Origin: Caulobacter soli
Lineage (GTDB): Bacteria > Pseudomonadota > Alphaproteobacteria > Caulobacterales > Caulobacteraceae
Assembly: GCF_011045195.1 (NCBI RefSeq)
Contig: NZ_CP049200.1
Location: forward strand, 310,001 to 374,000
Length of the DNA stretch: 64,000 nt
Reading direction: 5' to 3'
In this document: one piece after another, positions 25,964 through 33,774 of the stretch
How positions within the stretch are numbered: the first letter of the stretch is position 1
Layout: each line of letters opens with the position of its first letter
Position numbers and translations under genes: made by a program
The notes under the pieces: generated by a model
What the model saw: only the letters and a program-made list of their open reading frames with translations
What the model was told of the DNA's origin: nothing
The model's database searches: none

Positions 25964-27544
25964 TCAGTGGGGGGCGGCGAGGCGGTCGGCGCGGACGCGG
26001 TCGGCGATCAGGCCGACGGTGCGGCGGGCGGCGGCGACGCCGCCTTCCTGCCAGCTGGGCAGTTGGGAGAGGTGCGCGCCGCTGAGGAACACGCGGCCCT
26101 GGGGTCTATTGAGCAGGGCGTAGGCGGCCGGGTCGTTGCCGTCGGCCTCCCAGTGGATCCAGGGGCCCAGGTTGAAGGCCTGGCGGTTCCAGTCGATGAC
26201 CAACGGCGCGGCCAGGTCCTTGCCGTGGCCGGGATGGAGCTTGTCGACGGCGGCGCGCGACAGGGCGATCTGCTCGTCGAAACTGCGCGCCTGGAAGGCG
26301 CGGGCGGCCCCCATGACCGTATAGGCGCCGACCAGCAGGCCGCGCGGCTGGTTGAAGCCGGCGCTGGGGTACCAGACCAAGGTGGTCTCGCCGCCGACGA
26401 ACGACAGGCCGCCATAGATCTGCTGGTCTTCCCAGAAGCGCGGGGCGTCGAAGGCGACCTTGCTGGCGTTGTCGTACCTCGCGCCGGCGATCGCGGTCTT
26501 CACCTGGGCGGGCAGGTCGCTGGCGATCTTGACCAGGATCGGCAGGGGGAGGGTGACGACCAGGTAGTCGGCGGTCAGCTTGCGGGCCGCGCCGGTGCGG
26601 CGGTCGCGGACCGCCACCTCGGCGGCCTTGTCGGTTTGGCGCAGGGCCGTGACCTCCGCGCCCAGGATCGGCGGGGTCTTCAGCGCCTTGGCCAGGGCCT
26701 TGGGGATGGCGTCCATGCCGCCGGTCGGCTCCAGCATGGTGGCCTGCATGAGGATGTTGTCCTCGAACAGGGCGTAGGGCAGGGCCTCGTCGGCCAGCAG
26801 GTCGCGCAGCGGCAGGGGCGGACGGGCCACGCCCTTCTGGTCGGCGGCGCCGGGATAGGTGAGATAGCCGGAGCGCTCGGAGCCCTTGTAGGCGCCGCCG
26901 GCGTCCAGATCGCCGTAGGTCTTCAGGAAGCTCAGCAAGGCCTGGCGGTCGTCGGCGGTCAGGTCCTGATCCAGGGCGCCGCCGCGCGTCGCCTTGGCCA
27001 GCAGCTCCGAGAGGCCGCCGCGCAGGTCGTTGACCGCCTGACGCTGCTGGATGGGCTTGCCGCCGAACGCCTTGTCCGATTGCAGCAGGCTGGAGCGGCT
27101 GGAATTGACCTCGACCTCCAGCGGCACGTCCAGGGCCTTGGCGTAGGACAGCACGCCCTGATGATGGCTGGGCAGGCGGGCGGGGCCGGCGTTGAAATAG
27201 AGGCCCTTGGAAAAGCCCGCCGTCTGGGTGGGGCGATCGAGGGTCTCGACGGTGTCGCCGCCGCGGATTGTCCAATTGCGCCCGCCGACCCGCTCGCGGG
27301 CCTCGACGACGGTCACCGAGAAGCCGGCGCGTTCCAGTTCGTAGGCGGTCACCAGGCCGGCGACGCCGGCGCCCAGGACCAGGACCGAACGTCCCTGGCC
27401 TAGATCGCGCGGCGGCGGCGCGAAGTCCTTGGCGAAGGCGGTGGAGGTCAGGCCCAGGCCCTGCAAGGCCGCGTAGCCGGCGGAGAAACCGCCCAGCGCG
27501 AAGGCGCGCGACACGAACAAGCGACGACTGATGCCCAAAGCCAC
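25964..27544 (-). CDS. Exported FAD-dependent amine oxidase
   Basis: A 526-residue flavin amine oxidase. The N-terminus ISRRLFVSRAFALGGFSAGY is a probable Tat signal, fitting export of a folded flavoprotein. The FAD motif VLVLGAGVAGLVTAYELERA is followed by ARERVGGRNWTIRGG. The C-terminal FAD segment is VFLSGAHLSQLPSWQEGGVA. It should oxidise a primary or secondary amine or an L-amino acid to an imine plus H2O2. It is first in the operon with RidA and a TonB receptor. An AT-rich promoter region lies upstream. Confidence 0.9.
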   Translation of the reverse strand: MALGISRRLFVSRAFALGGFSAGYAALQGLGLTSTAFAKDFAPPPRDLGQGRSVLVLGAGVAGLVTAYELERAGFSVTVVEARERVGGRNWTIRGGDTVETLDRPTQTAGFSKGLYFNAGPARLPSHHQGVLSYAKALDVPLEVEVNSSRSSLLQSDKAFGGKPIQQRQAVNDLRGGLSELLAKATRGGALDQDLTADDRQALLSFLKTYGDLDAGGAYKGSERSGYLTYPGAADQKGVARPPLPLRDLLADEALPYALFEDNILMQATMLEPTGGMDAIPKALAKALKTPPILGAEVTALRQTDKAAEVAVRDRRTGAARKLTADYLVVTLPLPILVKIASDLPAQVKTAIAGARYDNASKVAFDAPRFWEDQQIYGGLSFVGGETTLVWYPSAGFNQPRGLLVGAYTVMGAARAFQARSFDEQIALSRAAVDKLHPGHGKDLAAPLVIDWNRQAFNLGPWIHWEADGNDPAAYALLNRPQGRVFLSGAHLSQLPSWQEGGVAAARRTVGLIADRVRADRLAAPH

Positions 27545-27934
27545 TGACCCCCACGATCAAGGCGCTCCCGAGAAAGCGGCCGCCGCGTGAGCGGCGGCCA
27601 GTTGGACGCGGAAGGTCGCCAGAAAACTCGAAGGCCCGGATCGCTCGAGGCCTTGCGAGGCCTCATTGCTGCGGTGCGATAGCGGACATGGATACGTAGA
27701 AAAACTAAACAGGAGTCGCCCGGAATCTGGACGATTTTGCCAGCTTGTCAAATTTATCGCGCTTAGTGATTGAATATAAAGGCGTATTGATTTTTATTTC
27801 AGGCTAAAATTGAGTCAAAATGGACGAATGAATATTGTTAAAGTCCACTATTTTTGGACGATAATTGACTTGTATAAATGGTAATATTGAGAATTTGCAA
27901 TATCAATCTTCTCCATTTTGCGGTGCTTATGCCT
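27545..27934. promoter_or_regulatory. AT-rich intergenic island upstream of the amine oxidase operon
   Basis: 390 bases without a gene. From about 27690 to 27935 the DNA is strikingly AT-rich for this genome. On the minus strand TTGACA (27751-27746) lies 17 bases before AGATTC, a weak promoter candidate for the amine oxidase gene. Inverted repeats are GTCCA-N7-TGGAC at 27843-27859 and ATATTG-N8-CAATAT at 27884-27903. The second lies just past the dipeptidase stop. No hairpin with a clear T-tract was seen. Confidence 0.45.
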
Positions 27935-29149
27935 TTAACGTCTGGCCTCGGCCTCCACCGCCTTGAAGACGCGCAGGTAGTTGCCGCCCCACAGCTTGTC
28001 GATGTCGGCTTCGCTGTAGCCGCGCGCGACCAGTTCGGCGGTGACGCCGGCGGCCTCGCCCTCATTGGCCCAGCCGACCACGCCGCCGCCGTGATTGAAG
28101 TCGGACGACAGGCCGACATGGTCGATTCCGATGCGTTTGACCGCGTAGTCGACGGAATCGACCAGGTCCTTGACCGTGGCCTTGGGCAGCAGGGCGTTGA
28201 CGGCATGGACATAGTCCAGGCGATGCTCCGGCGTCAGGACGTCGGCCCCGTCCGAGGTCTTGGCGTAGACGGCGGGCAGACCGTACCGGACACGAAGCGC
28301 GGCGACCTTGGCCGGGAAATCCGGCCCGGGATTGACCAGGTAGGGTCCGAAGGCGACGACCTGGACGACGCCGCCGTTGGCCTTGATGGCGTCGAGCTCG
28401 GCGTCCGACAGGTTGCGCGGTGCGTCGACCACGCCCTTGACCCCCGAATGGCTGGCCACCACCGGCGCCCGGCTGAGCTTCAGGGTCTCGAAGACGCCGT
28501 CCGGCGTCAGTTGCGAGACGTCGATGATGACGCCCAGGTCGTTGAGCTTGGCGACCGCCGCCTTGCCCAAGGGCGAAAGCCCGCCCCATTCGACCTTGGG
28601 CTCGCCGCTGGGCCTGGAGGAGTCGGCATAGGCGTTGTTGCCCGCATGGACGAAGCCGAAGCTGCGCACGCCGGCGCGGTAGTAGGCGTCGATCGGCTCA
28701 AGGCTTTCCCCGAACGGATAGGCGTTGAGGAAGCCGACGATGATCGCGTGCTTGCCGGCCCTGGCGGCGGCGATCACGTCGTCGGACGACCTGGCCAGCA
28801 CCGTGCGGTCCGGGTAGCGCTGGGCGATGGCGGTGATCGCCGCCAGCTTGGCGTCGGCGTCCTGGCGGGCCTTGGCGTAGCCTTCCGGCGTGCGCGGGCC
28901 TTGGGGCACGAAGACGGCAAGAACCGCCACGTCGACCTGGCCGCGCTCCAGCTTGGGCAGGTCGATCTGGCCGTCGCCGTCCACGCCGAAATCCTTGCCG
29001 CCGACGCCCAGATCCTGCGGAACGTCCACATGGCTGTCGAGCACCAAGGCGCGCTGATGAATGGCCGCGGGGTCGGGCTGGGCGGCCAAGGCGGCGGGGC
29101 TGGCCAGGGCGATGAGGGCCGCCGAGGCCAGCAGAAAGAGCTTGGTCAT
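27935..29149 (-). CDS. Exported membrane dipeptidase (peptidase M19) family protein
   Basis: A 404-residue protein with a signal peptide (LFLLASAALIALASPAALAA) and the renal-dipeptidase fold: zinc motif LDSHVDVPQ, VHAGNN, VASHSGVKGV and IGIDHVGLSSDFNHGGG. The segment where the bridging Glu normally lies reads IIVGFLNAYPFG, with no Glu, so the binuclear metal site may be altered. It lies 26 bases after the SBP gene and is last in the operon TonB receptor - SBP - dipeptidase. It may hydrolyse an imported peptide-like ligand, or play a binding role. Confidence 0.85.
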   Translation of the reverse strand: MTKLFLLASAALIALASPAALAAQPDPAAIHQRALVLDSHVDVPQDLGVGGKDFGVDGDGQIDLPKLERGQVDVAVLAVFVPQGPRTPEGYAKARQDADAKLAAITAIAQRYPDRTVLARSSDDVIAAARAGKHAIIVGFLNAYPFGESLEPIDAYYRAGVRSFGFVHAGNNAYADSSRPSGEPKVEWGGLSPLGKAAVAKLNDLGVIIDVSQLTPDGVFETLKLSRAPVVASHSGVKGVVDAPRNLSDAELDAIKANGGVVQVVAFGPYLVNPGPDFPAKVAALRVRYGLPAVYAKTSDGADVLTPEHRLDYVHAVNALLPKATVKDLVDSVDYAVKRIGIDHVGLSSDFNHGGGVVGWANEGEAAGVTAELVARGYSEADIDKLWGGNYLRVFKAVEAEARR

Positions 29150-29175
29150 GATGTCCTCCGTGGGCGGATGTCGTG

Positions 29176-30129
29176 CTACGCCGGGAACAGCGAGGTGTCG
29201 GCCAGGGCGGCGGCGTTGACGCTCCTGGGCAGCAGGCCGGCCTGGAAGAAGGTGTCGGCCACGGTTTGGAGCTTGGCGATCGCGACCGGGGTGACGGGCG
29301 TCAGGATCGGATTTTCGCGCTCGACCAGCAGCTTGGCCGCGCCCAAAGGCGCGCCGGTGACCTTGGTGAAGACGGCGGCGTACGCGTCCTTGTGGCTGTT
29401 GGCCCAGGCGTTGGCGGCCGCGAACTGCGCCAGCGCGTCGGCGATGGCCTTGCGCTTGACCGGCGAGGCCAGGGCCCGGGTCGAGGCGGTGATGAAGCCA
29501 AGGCCGGTGTTGATGCCCACGCCGTCACGCAGCACCCGCGCGCCGCGATACTCCGCCAGGGCCTGGTAGAGGCCGAAGGTCGCCCAGACCTCGATCTTCC
29601 GGGCGTCGAACGCGGCCTGGGCCTCGCCGGGCAGCAGGAAGCCGATCGTCACATCGGAGAGCTTCAGGCCAGCCTCCTTGAGGGCGCCGAGCAGCAGGTA
29701 GTGAGCGACGCTGCCGCGCGCCGAGGAGACGATGACGTTGCGCCCCTTCAGGTCATGCACGGTCTTGATCGGCGAGTCCGGGTGGACCAGCAGGGCCACG
29801 CCCTTGCCCGAGGACTGGCTGGCCGCGACCAGCTTGATCGGCACGCCGGCGGCGGCCGCCGCCAGCACCGGGGTGTCGCCGGCCGGGGCGGTGTCGACGG
29901 CGCCGGCCATCACCGCCTCGAACAGCGGCGCGGCGCCGGCGAAATTAGCCCAGCGGAACGCATAGGGCCGGTCCTTCAGCAGGCCCGCGGCCTCGACCTT
30001 GGCGCGGGTCAGGTTGGCCTGGTCGCCCAGGACCAGGACCTCGTCGGGCGTCCGGCCGCCGCAGGCCGAGAGCAGGGCGCCGGCCAGGCCCGCGCCGAGC
30101 ACGCCGCGACGGGAGAGGTGGTCGATCAT
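29176..30129 (-). CDS. ABC-type substrate-binding lipoprotein (SsuA/NrtT-like)
   Basis: The 317-residue protein starts MIDHLSRRGVLGAGLAGALL with lipobox LSAC. Its body parallels the SBP at 5471 block by block: EVLVLGDQANLTRAKVEAAG, YAFRWANFAGAAPLFEA, LKGRNVIVSSARGSVAHYLL, VWATFGLYQALAE and RVLRDGVGINTG. It starts 11 bases after the TonB receptor stop. The pair repeats the arrangement at 5471-8919. No permease or ATPase adjoins. Confidence 0.87.
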   Translation of the reverse strand: MIDHLSRRGVLGAGLAGALLSACGGRTPDEVLVLGDQANLTRAKVEAAGLLKDRPYAFRWANFAGAAPLFEAVMAGAVDTAPAGDTPVLAAAAAGVPIKLVAASQSSGKGVALLVHPDSPIKTVHDLKGRNVIVSSARGSVAHYLLLGALKEAGLKLSDVTIGFLLPGEAQAAFDARKIEVWATFGLYQALAEYRGARVLRDGVGINTGLGFITASTRALASPVKRKAIADALAQFAAANAWANSHKDAYAAVFTKVTGAPLGAAKLLVERENPILTPVTPVAIAKLQTVADTFFQAGLLPRSVNAAALADTSLFPA

Positions 30130-30140
30130 CGGATCTCCGA

Positions 30141-32630
30141 TCAGAAGCTGTAGCTGAGACGGCTGTAGTAGAAGCCGCCCTGGGGGCTGAACGGCGCGCT
30201 GCCGTAGAGGGCGCTGCCGGCGCTGTCGGGGATGGCGTTGGGGCTGGGGCGCACGTCGAGAAGGTTCTCCGCGCCCACCGTCAGCTTCAGCTTCGGCGTG
30301 AGGTCGGCGCTGAGCGCTAGGTCAGTGATCCACTTGGCGCCGAACCAGCGGTCTCCGGTCGGCAGGTCGGCAATGGTCGCCACCTTGCCGTAGCGGGTGA
30401 TGCGCAGGGTCACGCTGAACGGGCCGCGGCTCCAGTCGGCCCCCAGGGCCAGCTTGGTCTTGGGGAAGGCGTCGGTGAGATTGCCCTGGGCGCTGCGCGA
30501 GAAGCGCACCAGGTTGCCGCCGGCGTTGGGGCCGAGATTGGCCAACTCGGAGGGATTGGCGGCGATGTCGGTGATCTTGGTCTTGTTCCAGGCAAAGCCC
30601 AGGGTCCAGCGGACGGAGCCGAGATCGGCCAGGGACTGGCGGTAGTCGGCCACGACATCCAGGCCGCGGGTGCGGGTGTCGATGGCGTTGGTGTAGTACT
30701 GGACCCACTGATTGCCGTCGAAGCCTTGCGAGACCAGCAGGGCGCTGACCGCCGGACCATAGAGGGAGCTGGTCTTGGTGATCCGGTCCTTGATGGCGAT
30801 CTGGTAGGCGTCGGCGGTCAGGGTCACGGGGCCCTGAGTGAAGGTGAAGCCCAGGCTGTAGTTGACCGACTTCTCCGGCTTCAGCGGTTCGGAGCCCAGG
30901 GCCAGGGCCAGGGGAGAATTGACCCGCGCCACCTTGACCTTGGTGGTGACCGGCGTGCCGTCGCTGGCCGCCTGCACCCGGTTGTCGGTCTGCGAATAGA
31001 TCAGCTGCGGCAGGGACGGGGCCCGGAAGCCGTTGCTGATCGTGCCGCGAAACGCGAAGGCGGGGGTGAAGTCGTAGCGCGCCGTCAGCTTGCCGCTGAG
31101 AGTGTCGCCGGCGCTGTCGTCATAGTGCTCGGCCCGGCCGGCCGCGCCGAGGAACAGCTTGTCGGAGACGTCCAGGCTGGTTTCGACATAGGCCGCCACG
31201 CTGTCGCGATTGACCTTGCCGGCGTCCTCGGGCGAGGCGGTGGTCACCGCCTGGGCGCCGATCGAGGCGTACTGTCCCGCCAGCGGGCCGGTGGAAAAGC
31301 GATAGCCGCCGTTGGCGGTGGCGGCCAGCTCACCAGCCTCGATCTCGTACTCCTCGAAGCGGTGCTCGGCGCCGAAGGAGACCTGCAGCGGCGCGCGCAA
31401 TCCTAAGTCCACCGCGCGGGTCAGGTCGAGGTTGTTGGTCCACTGGGTGAAGCGGTTGACGTAGAGCTTGTCGAAGCTGGTTGGTCCGGTCGGGCCCAAG
31501 GAAGGATTGAGCGTCAGGTCGCTGGAGCCCTTCACGCGGTCGCGCGAGAAGGCGGTGCTGAGGTCGTAGTCCCAACCGGCCACGGTTCCGCGTCCGCCGA
31601 GCACGACCTGGTAGTCGGTCTCGTCGATGTTGAGGATCGGGAAGAAGCCGTCCGGGAAGATCGAGGGGATGTCGTTGACGGTGTTGGGGCGGCGCAGGAA
31701 ATTGTACATCGCCGCCTGACGCACGCTGGCCGTGGCCTGGGCGTAGGCCGTGACCTCGCCCAGCGGCAGCTGCGCGTTCAGCGCGGCGTTGGCGGCGTTG
31801 AGCTTGGGGTTGCCGTTGAGTTGGCCGACATGGTCCCAGCCGGCTTCGCGCGGATCGGGCGCGCCGCCGGGCAGGGGGAAATAGAGGGTCCCGGTGGCCG
31901 GGTTGTTCCAGGTGGCGCGCTGCTGGCTGCGGGCGTCCAGGCTGAGGTGGACGAAGCCGCCATTGGTCCCCAGTGCGAAGCCGTGGTCGATCCCGATCTT
32001 GCCGACCGCGCCGTCGCCGGCGTAGAGCCCGCCCAGGCTGACATAGGCTCCGCCGCCGCTGGCCGAACTCTTGAGGACGACGTTGATCACCCCGGCGATG
32101 GCGTCGGAGCCGTATTGCGCCGCCGCGCCGTCCTTGAGGACCTCGATGTGGTCCACGGCGCTGATGGCGATCAGGTCCAGATCGACGGGATTGGCGCCGC
32201 TGTTGTCCTGGGCCGAGGAGCTGAGCATGGCGCTGTTGTGGCGGCGCTTGCCGTTGACCAGCACCAGGGTGTAGGCGCCGCTGAGGCCTCGGTTGGTCAG
32301 GGGGCGGAAGATGGTGTTGTGCGCCACGCCTGTCACCGTCGAATAGGTGAACGAGGGCAGGAGCTGGGCCAGCGCCTCCTTGAGGTCCGCGCGGCCGGTC
32401 TCGGCCAACTGCTTGCCGCTGATGATGTCGATGGGCGCGGGACTGTCGGCCACCGTCCGCTGCGCGCCGCGCACGCCCAGGGTGACGACCAGGCTCTCGA
32501 CCTCGGTGGCGTCGCCTGGAGCCGCCGCGACGGCGGCGGGCGAGGCGGGCTCCGCGGCCTGGGCGTGGGCGACGAGCGCCAAGCTCGAGGCGGCGGCCAG
32601 CAGGGTCAAATTCAAACGTTCGGCGAGCAT
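30141..32630 (-). CDS. TonB-dependent receptor (outer membrane)
   Basis: An 829-residue receptor with signal peptide (LNLTLLAAASSLALVAHAQA), plug motifs (NRGLSGAYTLVLVNGKRRH, IEVLKDGAAAQYGSDAIAGV) and a barrel ending YYSRLSYSF. It is clearly paralogous to the receptor at 6424 through the plug (LKEALAQLLPSFTYSTV versus LKEALAVLLPSVNYGTV) and the barrel (GRAEHYDDSAGDTLSGKLTA versus GRAEHYDDSTGDTVSGKLTT). It is first of three genes, with SBP and dipeptidase. An inverted repeat lies upstream at 32670-32711. Confidence 0.92.
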   Translation of the reverse strand: MLAERLNLTLLAAASSLALVAHAQAAEPASPAAVAAAPGDATEVESLVVTLGVRGAQRTVADSPAPIDIISGKQLAETGRADLKEALAQLLPSFTYSTVTGVAHNTIFRPLTNRGLSGAYTLVLVNGKRRHNSAMLSSSAQDNSGANPVDLDLIAISAVDHIEVLKDGAAAQYGSDAIAGVINVVLKSSASGGGAYVSLGGLYAGDGAVGKIGIDHGFALGTNGGFVHLSLDARSQQRATWNNPATGTLYFPLPGGAPDPREAGWDHVGQLNGNPKLNAANAALNAQLPLGEVTAYAQATASVRQAAMYNFLRRPNTVNDIPSIFPDGFFPILNIDETDYQVVLGGRGTVAGWDYDLSTAFSRDRVKGSSDLTLNPSLGPTGPTSFDKLYVNRFTQWTNNLDLTRAVDLGLRAPLQVSFGAEHRFEEYEIEAGELAATANGGYRFSTGPLAGQYASIGAQAVTTASPEDAGKVNRDSVAAYVETSLDVSDKLFLGAAGRAEHYDDSAGDTLSGKLTARYDFTPAFAFRGTISNGFRAPSLPQLIYSQTDNRVQAASDGTPVTTKVKVARVNSPLALALGSEPLKPEKSVNYSLGFTFTQGPVTLTADAYQIAIKDRITKTSSLYGPAVSALLVSQGFDGNQWVQYYTNAIDTRTRGLDVVADYRQSLADLGSVRWTLGFAWNKTKITDIAANPSELANLGPNAGGNLVRFSRSAQGNLTDAFPKTKLALGADWSRGPFSVTLRITRYGKVATIADLPTGDRWFGAKWITDLALSADLTPKLKLTVGAENLLDVRPSPNAIPDSAGSALYGSAPFSPQGGFYYSRLSYSF

Positions 32631-32669
32631 GCAAATCCCCCGGGTAAACAGGCGGCGGATTTGCTGGGC

Positions 32670-32711
32670 ATTTCAGACTTGAGCAAAGAGAGAATAAGCG
32701 AGATCTGAAAT
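32670..32711. promoter_or_regulatory. Inverted repeat ATTTCAGA-N26-TCTGAAAT upstream of receptor operon
   Basis: Perfect 8-base arms at 32670-32677 and 32704-32711 lie 40-80 bases upstream of the TonB receptor start, in an AT-rich island of about 150 bases (32660-32810) that separates it from the divergent aldolase gene. A second weaker dyad ATATA-N6-TATAT follows. This could be an operator for either direction. The regulator is unknown. Confidence 0.4.
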
Positions 32712-32861
32712 AGGTATTCTACAATCAAGCGTTGAAAATATACTTCATTATATGGGCTAATTTCGGTAGTTTAACTCAACAAATAAGATCATTGACGATT
32801 GCTCGTTTGGTGCGGGGGTAGGGCGTTGCGCTAGATGCGGCTTCCAGCAGTGGAGGCTCAT

Positions 32862-33656
32862 ATGGCGGACGGTTTCATTCCCGGTGTCGAACCCATCCGG
32901 CACAAGGTCAGCGACGACGAATGGCGCGTGCGCGTCGATCTGGCCGCGCTCTATCGTCTGGCGGCGCTGGAGGGGTGGGACGACCTGATCTTCACCCACG
33001 TCTCGGCGCGCGTGCCGGGACCCGAGCACCACTTTCTGATCAACCCCTACGGCCTGCGGTTCGGGGAGGTCACCGCCTCCAGCCTGGTCAAGATCGACCT
33101 GGACGGCAATCTGGTCGAGCCCAGCGCCTACGGCATCAACTATGCCGGCTTCGTCATCCATTCGGCGATCCACGCGGCGCGCGAGGACGCCCACTACGTC
33201 ATCCACTTCCACACCGACGACGGCATCGCGGTCTCGTCGCAGAAGGAGGGGCTGCTGCCGCTGAACCAGCGCTCGCTGGGCGTCATCCCGCGGCTGGCCT
33301 ATCACGACTACGAAGGCGTGGCCCTGCATCTGGACGAGCGCGAGCGGCTGGTGGCGGACCTGGGCGACAAGACGCTGCTCCTGCTGCGCAACCACGGCAC
33401 CCTGGCCCTGGGCGCCTCGCCCGGCGCGGCGTGGCTCGGCATCTATCAGTTGGAGAAGGCCTGCACCGCGCAGATCCGCGCCCTCAGCGGCGGCCGCGAC
33501 GGCGTGCTGATCGCGCCCCAGGCGGCCCAGGAGGAGGTGGCCCGATTGGTCGCCGGACAGGGGCGCGGCACGAGCGATCGGGCCAGCACCGCCGACCTGG
33601 CCTGGGCCGCGCTGCTTCGCCGCGTCGACCAGGAGTCGCCCGGCTACGATCGCTAG
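32862..33656 (+). CDS. Class II aldolase/adducin family protein
   Basis: A 264-residue aldolase II-domain protein. The metal ligands are seen in VIHFHTDDG (HxH) and LLRNHGTLALG (third His), and the substrate loop in NPYGLRFGEVTASSLVK. Family members are zinc-dependent fuculose- or ribulose-phosphate aldolases or related decarboxylases. The physiological substrate here is unknown. The ATG at 32862 is preceded by a strong ribosome site (TGGAGG), so it is preferred over 32835. It diverges from the TonB receptor operon. Confidence 0.88.
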   Translation: MADGFIPGVEPIRHKVSDDEWRVRVDLAALYRLAALEGWDDLIFTHVSARVPGPEHHFLINPYGLRFGEVTASSLVKIDLDGNLVEPSAYGINYAGFVIHSAIHAAREDAHYVIHFHTDDGIAVSSQKEGLLPLNQRSLGVIPRLAYHDYEGVALHLDERERLVADLGDKTLLLLRNHGTLALGASPGAAWLGIYQLEKACTAQIRALSGGRDGVLIAPQAAQEEVARLVAGQGRGTSDRASTADLAWAALLRRVDQESPGYDR

Positions 33657-33774
33657 GGAGCCCGGCGCGCGGCGCGAGCCGCGCCTCTCGTCGCCGTCAT
33701 GAAGCCGATAGCGCCCCGCGCCTGTCCGCCAGGCCGCTGGGTTCGTCCTGCGGCCGCGTTCATTCCGAGACCCC

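Noticed and set aside
23932..26085. 717-codon plus-strand frame across the TonB receptor and RidA genes
   Set aside because: It spans three real minus-strand genes and has repetitive Gly/Arg/Leu composition. Shadow frame.
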